Notes: generated by a model from the letters alone, not told the origin. 64,000 nt of DNA from JALNZF01 sp964447405 (GCA_964447405.1 CAYUSP010000009.1:1-64000); one strand, 5' to 3'. Shown: positions 42,805 to 51,885, numbered from the stretch's first letter. Numbers and translations are program-made.

Positions 42805-44715
42805 TTATTTCAGCTCAGCGGCGGCATCGCCATCTGCCTTCAACGCAGAGTTGGAAGTGAACAGGATCACCTGGGTCTTGGCACCAAGAGCCCGAAGAAT
42901 CTGGCAGGCAGCTTTCTGCCGAGCGGGATCGAACCCGGCGAGCGGATCATCGAGGATGAAGGGTATTCTACGTTTTCCAGCGATCGCTTCCACAAGGCCG
43001 GTCCGGAGGCAAAAATAAATCAGACCCTTTGTTCCATGGCTTAGTTCAGCGTAGTTAACCACCGAATCGTCCTTGGCATGAACAACCGGGTCGCCCTCAT
43101 GGCCCGCTTCGATCCTTACATATCTGCCCGCTGTCACCGTGGTAAGATTTCTCTGCGCTGCTGCTTCGACAGCGGGGATGAGCGTATCCATTTCGATGCC
43201 GCTGATCCTGCTGGCAATCTGCATCTCCCCCAGAAAGCCGGTATGACCACCTCCCGCGTTCGGATCTGCGAAATCCGCGGGGAAATCCTGGACACCTGAT
43301 CCAGGATCCCATGCCATATCGCCGGAGGAGGCGGAGTTTTCGGAGTCCAGCCGCTCAATTTCCTGCCTGATGCTGTACGTATCCACGTTGTTTTTGGCAA
43401 GGGCATGCGCGGCCTGCTCAAGCGCCACGGCATCCTGCTGCAGTTGTTCGTATTGCTGCCGCAACGCCTCAGGAGAGGTATCCGCGAGAACACGCTGCCG
43501 CTGTTCTTTGATCTCATCCTGCAAAGACAGAAAATACCGGTAATTATCCGCTTTTTCCTTGAGCTCGCCTGTCGTAGCTGCTCCGACAGATCGCATGGCG
43601 GATGTAATGATGGATCCTTCCTGCTGAAAGCGCTTTTCAATCCCGGTCAGATCCTCCTGCAGGTCCGCAATCTCATTCCCGATCTTCTTCCGCTGTGAAC
43701 CTTTCCGCGCTCCGTTATACCATGCTCCTGCCATAAGTATGAGTGAGAGCAGGACACCCAGAGGAAAAATAAACGCAAGTTCCTCGGTCAGCACGAACAC
43801 ACCCGCCAGGATCGCGAGTACTCCCACAACGGTGCCGCCAATGAAAAGCTTGTCCGTTATGAGATTGACCGTCGGAATACCCTCGAGTTGCATCCGGAGC
43901 CCCTCAATCTGCTTGTGAATCTCATCGACATCAACTGCCTTCTGGTTCTGCCGCCGTTCATGTTCTTCGATCAGCTCCGAATAGTTCTCAGGCAGCTCGG
44001 CACACGCCTTGAGCGATTCAAGCGTGGACTCCATGCCTGATCTTTTTTCCTCTATGTCCTCAACGGCGGCGATCTTTTTCCTGATTTCATCCTGCGCGAG
44101 CTTTGCCGACTGGAATTTGTAGTCGGCATCGGCGGCTTCCTCGGCCTTGCGAAGGATTTCACGAAGTTCCACAAGCCGGGAGTTGTCTGCCGATGCCAGG
44201 CGCGGGGAAGAAACCGGCCGGCCCGTCATCATCCTCGGCGCCGCTGCAGGTACGCCGCCTGAAACCTGCGGCGCTCGGTGTGCTGCAAAATGCTCACGAT
44301 GCAGGATGAATATCCTGGCGAAATCCTCCTCGGCAATTCCCGCGGTGATCTCAGCCATGAACTGCGTCGAGCTTTCCCAGTCCTTATGCAGCAGGCTGAA
44401 ATCCTTGTTTACCGTGTTATATCTTGAAAGATTAACCGCCCGCTTGGAGAAATCCTGAATGATCCGGAAGTAGGCGTTTTCATCGGAATGCACCACAAGC
44501 GCTCCGCGCGAAGCGTCCGGAGTCTGTCTCGATACCAGGGCGTCAAATGCAGCCGATTGATTACGGGGGAACAGCAGGCGACGAATGGAATCAACTGCCG
44601 TCGTTTTCCCTGATTCGTTCCCGGCGGCAATAAAATTAAACCCGCTTTGAAATCGCAGCCGGGCTAATTCCCGAAAACCACGCACGCCTTGCATGACCAG
44701 TTCCACCAGGAACAT
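42805..44715 (-). CDS. SMC/RecN-like AAA ATPase with central membrane segments
   Basis: This 636-residue protein has a split ABC-ATPase layout: Walker A AAGNESGKTT at residues 30-39, and C-terminally the signature region (LSHGTKGLIYFCLRTGLVEA) and Walker B FILDDPLAGFD. Two coiled-coil arms flank a central hydrophobic pair (LFIGGTVVGVLAILAGVFVL and LGVLLSLILMAGAW), so the coil apex is probably membrane-inserted. YhaN-type proteins have this shape. Role unknown; DNA-end handling is possible. A strong AAAGGAG precedes the ATG. It abuts tmk. Confidence 0.8.
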   Translation of the reverse strand: MFLVELVMQGVRGFRELARLRFQSGFNFIAAGNESGKTTAVDSIRRLLFPRNQSAAFDALVSRQTPDASRGALVVHSDENAYFRIIQDFSKRAVNLSRYNTVNKDFSLLHKDWESSTQFMAEITAGIAEEDFARIFILHREHFAAHRAPQVSGGVPAAAPRMMTGRPVSSPRLASADNSRLVELREILRKAEEAADADYKFQSAKLAQDEIRKKIAAVEDIEEKRSGMESTLESLKACAELPENYSELIEEHERRQNQKAVDVDEIHKQIEGLRMQLEGIPTVNLITDKLFIGGTVVGVLAILAGVFVLTEELAFIFPLGVLLSLILMAGAWYNGARKGSQRKKIGNEIADLQEDLTGIEKRFQQEGSIITSAMRSVGAATTGELKEKADNYRYFLSLQDEIKEQRQRVLADTSPEALRQQYEQLQQDAVALEQAAHALAKNNVDTYSIRQEIERLDSENSASSGDMAWDPGSGVQDFPADFADPNAGGGHTGFLGEMQIASRISGIEMDTLIPAVEAAAQRNLTTVTAGRYVRIEAGHEGDPVVHAKDDSVVNYAELSHGTKGLIYFCLRTGLVEAIAGKRRIPFILDDPLAGFDPARQKAACQILRALGAKTQVILFTSNSALKADGDAAAELK

Positions 44716-44789
44716 AAAAGGGCTCCTTTCCTCACAGATTTTCTACTATAACGCAAGTGAGTAAAACTTGCAACAGGGAAAACGCCCTG

Positions 44790-46310
44790 CTACAGCATCT
44801 CCAGCGCTCTTTTCAGGGCTTCAGCCTTCTGAAGGGTCTCCTGATATTCTCGCTCCGGTATTGAATCGGCAACAATACCCGCACCAACCTGAATGTAAGC
44901 CGTCCCGTCCTTGATGACAAACGTCCGAATGATGATGTTCAGATCCATGTCGCCCGCATTGGAAAGATACCCGATGGATCCGGTATAAGGTCCGCGCGCA
45001 ACAGGCTCAAGTTCGTCGATGATCTCCATGCACCGGACCTTGGGCACTCCCGTTATCGTTCCGCCAGGGAACACGGCGCGAACCAGATCAATTGCATCCC
45101 TGTCCGGCCTAAGCATCCCCCTGACATTGGAAACAATATGAATGACATGCGAATAGTCCTCGATGACCATCATTTCATCAACCGTCACCGACCCGTAGTC
45201 ACATACTTTTCCGAGATCGTTTCGCTCGAGGTCCAGCAGCATGATATGCTCCGCGCGCTCTTTTTCGTTTGTTAAAAGTTCGGCGGAGAGCGCTTTCATC
45301 TCCACTCCGTCGCCTCCCCTCCTGCGCGTTCCCGCGATCGGCCTTGTGTCAGCAAGTCCCCGGTACAAGCGGACCAGGCGTTCGGGGGAGGAGCTCACAA
45401 TCTGCAGATCCCCAAAATCGAGAAATGCGGCGAAGGGTGAAGGATTGATATCGCGCAGGATGCGGTATAAATGAAGCGGGTCCAGTCCGCCGATCTCCGC
45501 TGACAGCCGCTGGGAAAGGTTCGCCTGATAGATGTCGCCTGCTGCGATGTATTCCTTGCACCGTCCGACCATGGACTCGAACTCTGCTGGGCTCACATTC
45601 GATCGCAGCTGACAAATCTCTGGCGAAGCGGAACCCTTCATATCTCCTGCTGGCTTGCCTGTTTCAATGCGCGCGGAGATCGACGCTACCCGCCCGGCAG
45701 CTTCGTCATACAGCCTTTCCCAATCGCCGGGATCCGGCCTGCGAAAGCCCATTTCCTGCTCCCGGGCTCCGGGATTTACGATAATCCATGTCTTGCCCAG
45801 AACATGGTCAAAAGCCACCACCATGTCCACAAAGACAAAATAAGCCTCGGGAATATCAAGATCGCGGCGAGCCTTGTGTGGAATATCCTCGATCTGGTGA
45901 ACAAAATCATAAGAGAAAAATCCGACCGCGCCGCCGGTGAACGGGGGCAAGCCGTCTATCCGCTCGGTCCGGTAATTGGCGAGCAGTTCGCGCAGTTTGA
46001 CCAGAGGCGGCCGATTCATCGCAGCCCGCCTGCCGTATTTCCCCGCCGGAGTCGCGGGAAGGCTGAGCTCGACATCATTGCCGCGGGACCTGAAAATCAG
46101 ATAGGGATCCGCTGTCACGAAAGAATACCGCCCGATCCGCTCGCTCATCCTCGCGCTTTCCAGCAGCACTGCGAAGCCATCAGAGCGCAGGGCTTCCAAC
46201 GCGGTTAGTGGATTGGCCTCCTGCCCGGAGATCTCCGCGGACAAAGGCAGCAGCCTTCCGGAGCGGACTGCATCAAGAAAATCTTTTTTCCCTGGCTTAA
46301 TGGTGATCAT
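44790..46310 (-). CDS. Chorismate-utilising synthase, PabB/TrpE component I type
   Basis: This 506-residue enzyme is a PabB/TrpE family catalytic subunit. It contains GGAVGFFSYD and the chorismate-binding core with DIYQANLSQRL, NPSPFAAFLDFG, SSSPERLV, PIAGTRRRG, LLTNEKERAEHIMLLDLERN, VFPGGTITGVPKVRCMEII and the final RGPYTGSIGYLS. PabB makes aminodeoxychorismate (folate), TrpE anthranilate; the residues here do not settle which. No glutamine amidotransferase gene adjoins. ATG 46310 is chosen; an upstream frame start at 46343 is possible. Confidence 0.85.
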   Translation of the reverse strand: MITIKPGKKDFLDAVRSGRLLPLSAEISGQEANPLTALEALRSDGFAVLLESARMSERIGRYSFVTADPYLIFRSRGNDVELSLPATPAGKYGRRAAMNRPPLVKLRELLANYRTERIDGLPPFTGGAVGFFSYDFVHQIEDIPHKARRDLDIPEAYFVFVDMVVAFDHVLGKTWIIVNPGAREQEMGFRRPDPGDWERLYDEAAGRVASISARIETGKPAGDMKGSASPEICQLRSNVSPAEFESMVGRCKEYIAAGDIYQANLSQRLSAEIGGLDPLHLYRILRDINPSPFAAFLDFGDLQIVSSSPERLVRLYRGLADTRPIAGTRRRGGDGVEMKALSAELLTNEKERAEHIMLLDLERNDLGKVCDYGSVTVDEMMVIEDYSHVIHIVSNVRGMLRPDRDAIDLVRAVFPGGTITGVPKVRCMEIIDELEPVARGPYTGSIGYLSNAGDMDLNIIIRTFVIKDGTAYIQVGAGIVADSIPEREYQETLQKAEALKRALEML

Positions 46311-46431
46311 GGTTTTTGGGGAGTGATGAAATAGTAAAGACAATGTAGCGCATGGTCAAGATAATTCTAATATTTGTCTGCATAATCTTAAAAATATGCT
46401 ATACTAAAATCAGAAAAAGAAAGAGTAGCCC
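46311..46431. other. Divergent intergenic region
   Basis: A+T-rich spacer between the pabB/trpE-type start and the candidate RNA promoter. It contains an extended -10-like TGCTATACT at 46397-46405 on the plus strand, which may be a second, upstream promoter for the RNA. Confidence 0.4.
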
Positions 46432-46459
46432 TTGATACGGAATAATTGATCTTTATCAT
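46432..46459 (+). promoter_or_regulatory. Sigma-70-type promoter of the candidate structured RNA
   Basis: TTGATA (46432-46437) and TATCAT (46454-46459) are separated by 16 bases. A start near 46466 would place the RNA 5' end just before GGGGGC. No coding region lies downstream on this strand. Confidence 0.6.
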
Positions 46460-46465
46460 AACAAC

Positions 46466-46791
46466 GTCTTTTAAGGGGGCGTTGCCGGACCATCACCGCT
46501 TGGTGCAGAGTTGATAACCCGTTCCGAGGGGAATCAGGCACCGGGTTTGTATGGGGACCGAATTCGGACAGAACGCAGCAAGTTGAGCGGCGAATCTACC
46601 GGATGATTCACAGGTTTCCAGCAGATACGGAAGAGCCGAATGCCCCGATGCCGAAGGAGAACGCGGGAGTAGAGGAACAATGAGCTTCACTGGGTCTGCA
46701 AGTCAGAGCCGCAGAAGCAACCATTGAGATCCCCGAATAGACTTCCCGGCTAAACGGACTATCACATCGGTCCACTGGCAGCGCCTTTTTT
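46466..46791 (+). ncRNA. Candidate structured noncoding RNA of about 320 nt
   Basis: A 9-bp closing helix pairs GGCGTTGCC (46478-46486) with GGCAGCGCC (46777-46785). It stacks on GGACC (46487-46491) with GGTCC (46769-46773), and the 3' end continues into TTTTTT (46786-46791). Internal hairpins include AACCCG with CGGGTT around TTCC/GGAA, GAATC with GATTC, and CAATG-GCTTC with GAAGC-CATTG. A promoter lies upstream and no protein gene uses this strand. The size fits classes such as tmRNA or RNase P, but their conserved cores were not found; family unassigned. An opposite-strand frame covering it (46608-46985) is not considered a gene. Confidence 0.65.
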
Positions 46792-46800
46792 ATTATTAAG

Positions 46801-46834
46801 AAACCCCTCATTCGCGAAATGAGGGGTTTTTGTT
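46801..46834. terminator. Bidirectional terminator between the RNA and the radical SAM gene
   Basis: AACCCCTCATT and AATGAGGGGTT pair around TCGCG; TTTTTGTTT follows on the plus strand. On the minus strand the hairpin is followed by TTTCTT, so it can end both the RNA and the convergent radical SAM gene. Confidence 0.85.
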
Positions 46835-46912
46835 TAGCCGCCAGGAACCTCCCGGTCGCTATCCGGCTCCGATCCAGATCGCCCCGGCTTTCAGGAGTCC
46901 GGGGTCGGATGA

Positions 46913-48775
46913 TTACTTCTTCATGATAGCCTCGTTCACATAATTCTTCTTTATTGATGCCGCGGGAACGCGAAAATCGAACCAATCCTTGATCCGATAA
47001 TCCGTCCCGATGCCGTGCATGAAATTGTAAACCGCTTTGTTCAGCCCCGATGCAAAGGACACATGGTCGCAGCCGGTGCGGTCCTCATGAACAAGGTCAT
47101 TCCTGGCGAATCCTCCTACAGGCTGCTTTAAGATAGTGCATTTAAATTTCGCAGGGTTCCTTCCCACTTCACTGTGAACTGTTGCTGTAAACAAATGCCA
47201 GAATGCTGACTGAATAAGCCCTTCCTTGAAAAATTGCCGAACAACCTCCAGGCTATCAATGGTCTCTTGTGCGGTCTGGGTCGGGAAACCGTACATCAGA
47301 TAGGCATGTACCATGATACCGGCCTTGTTGAAATTATCGCATGCTTGTGCAGCCTGACGAACAGTCACCCCCTTGTTCATTAATTTCAAAAGCCTGTCAG
47401 CGGCTGTTTCCAGTCCACCGGTCACGGCAATGCACCCTGACGCTGCCAGAAGCCTGCAGAGGTCTTTGGTGAACGCTCGTTCGAACCGGATATTCGTCCA
47501 CCAGGAGATGTTGATCTTTCTCCGGAGAAGCTCCAGGGCAAGCTCCTTCAGGACCGCCGGCGGCGCGGCTTCGTCTACGAAATGAAAACCTGATTGCCCG
47601 GTCCGGGCAATGATCTGCTCGATCCTGTCTACCAGGACGGCGACAGGAGCAGTTTCATAGCGATTGATGTAGTCGAGAGAGGTGTCGCAGAAAGAACACT
47701 TGTGCCAGTAGCAGCCATGGGCCAGCGTCATCTTGTTCCAGCGGCCATCGCTCCATAGACGGTGCATGGGATTGGCGATCTCGATAAGGGAAAGGTACTT
47801 TTCCAGGGGAAGGCCTGAATAATCAGGGCATCCAATCTCGGCAAAAGAAGGATCGGCCCCTTTGCCATCGACATACTTCACCACTCCCGCTTCCCGCACC
47901 AATGTCCGCTTGAGATCCCCGGCCTTCAGCTCATTCTTGAGATGCCTCAGGATATTCAAAAAGGGAAGCTCTCCGTCATCAAGGGTGATGTAATCAAAGA
48001 AATCGAAGACCGCGGGATCTGAAAGCTCGCGGAGTTCCGTATTAACGAATCCGCCGCCGGCTATGACCTTTATACGGCCATGATGTTTTTTAAGGTACTG
48101 GCCGCATTTCAATGCACCAAAAAGGTTCCCCGGGAACGGGATGGTTATGCCCACTACATCAGGAGCATGTTCCTTGATATGCGCTTCAAGCAATTCAAGC
48201 AGCCAGGTCTCGATAATATTTTCTGTTTGCTGCAAGGTCTGTTGGATGGGAGCAAAGGAATGGGCAGACAGACCCAGCTTTTCCGCATACCGGCTGAAAC
48301 CGAAATTCGGCGTCACCGCGTCCTTGATCAGATCGCCCACATCCTCGATATAGAGCGTAGCGAAATACCGCGCCTTGTCGGTCACGCCGATGTTCCCAAA
48401 GGACCACTCCAGATCAGGCATTTGATCGAACTTCGACGCTCTCGGAAGAAAATGCTCGGCACAGATTCGCTGAGCAAGCGTGTCGTCGCGGTACTGTAAA
48501 AAATCCATGACCCGATCCACGGTCTGCAGGTAGCCTTGCTTATTGCGCATGATTCGCCGCGAATTCGGGGACAGCTGCTTATTGCTCTTCATCACATTCT
48601 CGAAAAGCTCCAGCAAGCCTTCACGGGTAAATATCCTGTTAATCAGCTCAATTCCGAGATCAGCCTGCAATACCTCGTAGCCGTGCAGTGTTAAGAAACC
48701 TTTCAGGTACGGTGTCGCGGGATAGGGTGTATTGAGCTGGGTGAAGGGCGGCGTAATGAGCAGTGTCTTCAGCAT
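46913..48775 (-). CDS. B12-binding-type radical SAM protein
   Basis: This 620-residue protein has an N-terminal region with a cobalamin-binding-like fold (about 1-300; LLITPPFTQLNTPYPATPYL, APDVVGITIPFPGNLFGALK, VIAGGGFVNTE). A radical SAM core (about 345-560) carries a cluster motif reading CYWHKCSFC (CX4CX2C instead of CX3CX2C). Downstream blocks FHFVDEAAPPAVLKELALEL and VTGGLETAADRLLKLMNKGV fit the SAM barrel. Substrate unknown. ATG 48775 has AAAGGTAAATGCC upstream. Confidence 0.88.
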   Translation of the reverse strand: MLKTLLITPPFTQLNTPYPATPYLKGFLTLHGYEVLQADLGIELINRIFTREGLLELFENVMKSNKQLSPNSRRIMRNKQGYLQTVDRVMDFLQYRDDTLAQRICAEHFLPRASKFDQMPDLEWSFGNIGVTDKARYFATLYIEDVGDLIKDAVTPNFGFSRYAEKLGLSAHSFAPIQQTLQQTENIIETWLLELLEAHIKEHAPDVVGITIPFPGNLFGALKCGQYLKKHHGRIKVIAGGGFVNTELRELSDPAVFDFFDYITLDDGELPFLNILRHLKNELKAGDLKRTLVREAGVVKYVDGKGADPSFAEIGCPDYSGLPLEKYLSLIEIANPMHRLWSDGRWNKMTLAHGCYWHKCSFCDTSLDYINRYETAPVAVLVDRIEQIIARTGQSGFHFVDEAAPPAVLKELALELLRRKINISWWTNIRFERAFTKDLCRLLAASGCIAVTGGLETAADRLLKLMNKGVTVRQAAQACDNFNKAGIMVHAYLMYGFPTQTAQETIDSLEVVRQFFKEGLIQSAFWHLFTATVHSEVGRNPAKFKCTILKQPVGGFARNDLVHEDRTGCDHVSFASGLNKAVYNFMHGIGTDYRIKDWFDFRVPAASIKKNYVNEAIMKK

Positions 48776-48882
48776 GGCATTTACCTTTATTCCTGTCCTG
48801 GCCGCGCAGTGTGGATTGGCATAATCTTACCGGAGTCTGCGGCCTTTAGCAAGTACCACGGAACGCCACCTTTACCCTGATC

Positions 48883-49131
48883 ATGTACGATTTTGCTAAA
48901 GCGGAACGGGCACTGGAACAGATCGGCGCGGAAGATATTCATGAATCATCGGTGTTTCTGGTCGAAACGCCAAACAAGGTGGGAGCGCTCGAACGGGTTG
49001 CGAAGCTCATATCCGATGCATGCATCAATATATATTATTTTTACGGAACAACTAGTACAAGGAAAACGGCGACCTCGGTGATCAAGACGGCTGATGACAA
49101 GAAAGCGATCAAGGTTTTGCAGAAGGCTTAA
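48883..49131 (+). CDS. Small ACT-domain protein
   Basis: The 82-residue protein is essentially one ACT domain (SSVFLVETPNKVGALERVAK, CINIYYFYGTTS), a small amino-acid-binding fold. An N-terminal helix (residues 1-18) precedes it. Many relatives carry two tandem ACT domains of about 140 residues, so this may be a short form or the surviving C-terminal half of one. No partner gene is adjacent. Confidence 0.75.
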   Translation: MYDFAKAERALEQIGAEDIHESSVFLVETPNKVGALERVAKLISDACINIYYFYGTTSTRKTATSVIKTADDKKAIKVLQKA

Positions 49132-49193
49132 GAGAAGTGCGGGAGTCCGCTCCCTCCCTGCGCAACAGAGTATAGACCTTCAAATACCTGTTT

Positions 49194-49279
49194 CACACGA
49201 AGCCGCAGAGCCCACGAAGAAAAGCTTGAATCTGGAATTTTGGATTCTGTCTCTCTTCGTGTCTTCGCGGCTTCGTGTG
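49194..49279. repeat. Word-type inverted repeat (TTCGTGTCTTCGCGG family)
   Basis: The left arm 49194-49222 (CACACGAAGCCGCAGAGCC) opposes the right arm 49253-49279 (CTTCGCGGCTTCGTGTG). The loop itself contains a smaller inverted pair, GAATCTGG...GGATTC, another word repeated in such elements. Confidence 0.8.
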
Positions 49280-49414
49280 ATAAAAATGGTTCTGCTTTTA
49301 TATCCGTCCATGAACCGGCCAAGCGAATGAAAATATGGGCAACAAAGCAGACCGGACCCCTACGAGTTCCGGGCGCCACTATGCCGCTGCGCTTCCCTTC
49401 CCCGGCATTCCCGA

Positions 49415-49816
49415 CTACGCCTCAACATGGCGCGCGAAGTTGTTGAGAATAGCCTGCCACCCTCCCCGCTGCACTTCGATGGGATTGGTTTCTTCACTAT
49501 CAAACGTTACGCGGACCCTGACGCCATCCGGACTGTCGGCAAACTCGACTCGTGCTGCACGGTCGCCGAAGGAATACTCGATCAGTTCGTGATTTACAAT
49601 CTTTGTATAGGTCCCAGCGAAATCAAACCCCATGCTTCCGTCCTTTGCCTCCATACGTGAGGAGAAAGCGCCGCCCACGCGCAGATCCACTGCAGCCTTG
49701 GTCGTATGCCAATCAGCGGACGCAGCATTCCACTGCTTAATGTCCTCTGGTGTCGTGTACGCGCGCCAGACCTCTTCGATAGGCGCCTTGACAAACGTTT
49801 CAACGGTGATCTTCAT
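49415..49816 (-). CDS. SRPBCC (AHSA1/START-type) protein
   Basis: This 133-residue protein has the helix-grip fold of Aha1/SRPBCC proteins: VETFVKAPIEEVWRAYTTPE, IKQWNAASADWHT and the C-terminal helix GGWQAILNNFARHVEA. Such proteins bind hydrophobic ligands. AAGGTGG precedes the ATG. It lies 42 bases after the VOC gene in the same direction; the two families are often neighbours. Confidence 0.85.
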   Translation of the reverse strand: MKITVETFVKAPIEEVWRAYTTPEDIKQWNAASADWHTTKAAVDLRVGGAFSSRMEAKDGSMGFDFAGTYTKIVNHELIEYSFGDRAARVEFADSPDGVRVRVTFDSEETNPIEVQRGGWQAILNNFARHVEA

Positions 49817-49858
49817 AGTGCGCCACCTTTTGAGTTACAACTGCTTTATCGCACCGGA

Positions 49859-50341
49859 TCAGCCCTTATATGCCCGCTCGAGCGTCTTGATGTCGAACTT
49901 CTTCATCTTGAGGAACGCCTCGGTCACCCGGGCAAGCCGCTCCATGTTCTTGTCCTTCATCATTTTGTCCATGACCGCTGGAACGATCTGCCACGACAAA
50001 CCGAACTTGTCCTTGAGCCAGCCGCACTGCTCAGCTTCCGGTACAGCCGAGAGCCTCTCCCAGTAGTAGTCGATCTCCTTCTGGGTCTTGCAGCGGACGA
50101 TGAATGAGATCGATTCGTTGAATTTGAAAAGCGGCCCGGCTGAGAGCAGCATGAACTCCTGCCCCATGAGGTCGATGGTGACGCTCTCCACCGTACCGGA
50201 CGGCGTGTTAGTGAGTATCGTCGAGCTCTTGATCTTGGACTTGGGGAACACGGACGTGTAGAACTTCGCAGCCTCCCTGGCCTCCTTGTCGAACCAGAGA
50301 TGGGGGGTGATTTTATGGGTCATTGCGGGTTTCTTCGTCAT
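49859..50341 (-). CDS. VOC-superfamily protein (PhnB-like)
   Basis: This 160-residue protein has the vicinal oxygen chelate/PhnB-like fold, with MTHKITPHLWFDKEAREAAK, FYTSVFPKSKIKSS, EFMLLSAGPLFKFNESISFI and CGWLKDKFGLSWQIVP. Family members are annotated as demethylubiquinone methyltransferase-like but lack proven activity. AAGGAGG nine bases before ATG 50341 fixes the start; a longer frame begins at 50368. Confidence 0.88.
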   Translation of the reverse strand: MTKKPAMTHKITPHLWFDKEAREAAKFYTSVFPKSKIKSSTILTNTPSGTVESVTIDLMGQEFMLLSAGPLFKFNESISFIVRCKTQKEIDYYWERLSAVPEAEQCGWLKDKFGLSWQIVPAVMDKMMKDKNMERLARVTEAFLKMKKFDIKTLERAYKG

Positions 50342-50566
50342 GTTAGTTCGCCTCCTTCTTTCTGCCACCTTCCCTACTACAAAGCTACGCTTGCTGCAGG
50401 GGTCTAATACACATTATACCACTGAAGGACCGGCTTAAAATTGCTCTCCCGGCGAGGGACAGGGGGGAGTATGCATCCGCTGGAATGTTTGAGAAGTCGA
50501 TGTCGTGAGACGGGCGGAAGGAGCAACTATGAGAAAATGTCAGGGAATCATGTCCGACCCTCTACG

Positions 50567-51088
50567 TTACTTGCCGGGATGTTCGCGCCGAACCATCTGG
50601 ATAACCTGGTCCAGTTTCTGCAAAAAGTTTGACCTGTCGCGTTGGGAGAAGGGTGCCGGCCCCCCCGTGATCTCGCCGTTCCCGCGCAGTTCTGCAAGCA
50701 GGTTACGGGTTGCGACAGCATCTCCGATGTTGTCCTCTGTGAAGGCCTTCCCTGTATAGCCGATCGCGTACGCACCAGCCTTGATGCATCGGCTCGCGAG
50801 TAGAACATCAGCCGTGATCACGATGTCAAGGGGAGTGACATTGGCAACAATCCAGTTGTCGGCCTCATCGACCCCATCGCCGACAACGTGAAGTACGATC
50901 CCATCCTCGGCGGGCACGCGCATCCAGGAGTTGGCCACTAGGGTGACATTGATATGATACCTGGCTGCAACCCGATAGACCTCTTGCTTCACCGGGCATG
51001 CGTCAGCATCTACGAAAATATTCAGCAATCGATATCCTTGATTAACAAACTCAAAAGGATCCCGTGAGGTTGTCTCCAGCCGATCCAT
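50567..51088 (-). CDS. YaiI/YqxD-family (DUF188) protein
   Basis: The protein (173 residues) belongs to the UPF0178 family: LNIFVDADACPVKQEVYRVA, VTLVANSWMRVP, VGDGVDEADNWI and TADVLLASRCIKAGAYAIG. These show a PIN-like nuclease fold with acidic residues, but the activity is unproven. ATG 51088 is used here; TTG 51109 is an in-frame alternative and an extra N-terminal 20 residues precede the usual family start. Confidence 0.85.
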   Translation of the reverse strand: MDRLETTSRDPFEFVNQGYRLLNIFVDADACPVKQEVYRVAARYHINVTLVANSWMRVPAEDGIVLHVVGDGVDEADNWIVANVTPLDIVITADVLLASRCIKAGAYAIGYTGKAFTEDNIGDAVATRNLLAELRGNGEITGGPAPFSQRDRSNFLQKLDQVIQMVRREHPGK

Positions 51089-51245
51089 CGTTGAAGCTCC
51101 CTGCAGCAAGCTGCAGGGAATCTTCGATCCTCAGGGTAGCAATAATTTATTCTAATCGCTCGCTAACCCCGCAGCAAGACTTCGGCGAGCGCAGTCGAGC
51201 CGCTACGTGGAAAGCGCTCGCTCCTGGATTCAAATTCGCTCCCGC

Positions 51246-51794
51246 TCATCGGACTTCCAACTGAGGCTGGATCTTCCGCGGCTTGCGGAAAGCGCGGATG
51301 ATCATGGGAACGACAAGCATCGCAGCAAGAACGATCCACACTGTTGTGTCGGGATCGCGGATGTACTGGTTCAGATTCAACGTCACGATTGCAATGACCG
51401 CGTAATACAGCATGTCCCCGGCGATTGCAAAGACCCAGCCCATAAGGAATCCATGCCCCGCAGCCATCGCCGAGGCCCGTCCGGTCATCGGGTCCACGCC
51501 AAAGGAGATCATGACGAGGGAAATGGGGCCTGCACCGGTGCCGCTCATGTGTTCCGCGCTCCTGGCCATTGCAATCTTCATCCGCGCGCTGAGGCGGCTG
51601 AGGAACGGGACCAGACCTACACCCCATGCGACAAGCCGAAGGATTGGTTCAAACGCGAGAGCGAGCAGGATGTCGGAGATCAGATAGAGACCCGCGGTCA
51701 CGGGCCAGATCAGCCCCTTATCACGAGCGAGCAGAACACCGGCCGGAATCCCGCCACCGACAGGGATGAGGAAGAGCATCAATACGGAGAGCAT
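51246..51794 (-). CDS. Small integral membrane protein of unknown function
   Basis: This 182-residue protein has about five hydrophobic segments, starting MLSVLMLFLIPVGGGIPAGV. It ends in a basic tail (RAFRKPRKIQ). A Gly-rich first helix and GLVPFLSRLSARMK resemble small transport or export proteins, but no family was recognised with confidence. ATG 51794 is followed by codons that are duplicated at 54582-54620, where the same gene start survives only as a fragment. Confidence 0.75.
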   Translation of the reverse strand: MLSVLMLFLIPVGGGIPAGVLLARDKGLIWPVTAGLYLISDILLALAFEPILRLVAWGVGLVPFLSRLSARMKIAMARSAEHMSGTGAGPISLVMISFGVDPMTGRASAMAAGHGFLMGWVFAIAGDMLYYAVIAIVTLNLNQYIRDPDTTVWIVLAAMLVVPMIIRAFRKPRKIQPQLEVR

Positions 51795-51885
51795 GGGGGA
51801 TACTAACAAAAGAGACAGGCAAAAGCAATCGGCGAGAGAGTATCGGCGGGGTAGTAGTGTGTGATCGAACGACTACGGATCCAAG
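51751..51885. repeat. Direct duplication, copy 1 (gene start and upstream region)
   Basis: This stretch, which contains the first 14 codons and upstream region of the membrane protein gene, matches 54582-54715 at most positions. Matching strings include CGACAGGGATGAGGAAGAG and GGAGAGCATGGGGGATACTA. Confidence 0.9.

Noticed and set aside
46466..46791. Assignment of the structured RNA to tmRNA, RNase P, 6S or SRP RNA
   Set aside because: None of the conserved cores I know (for example GAGGAAAGTC, GGTCAGG...GGAAGG, a tRNA-like 3' end) is present; left unassigned.
46608..46985. 125-codon minus-strand frame covering the RNA and terminator
   Set aside because: It spans a terminator and the candidate RNA, and its start and content look like translated structured RNA.
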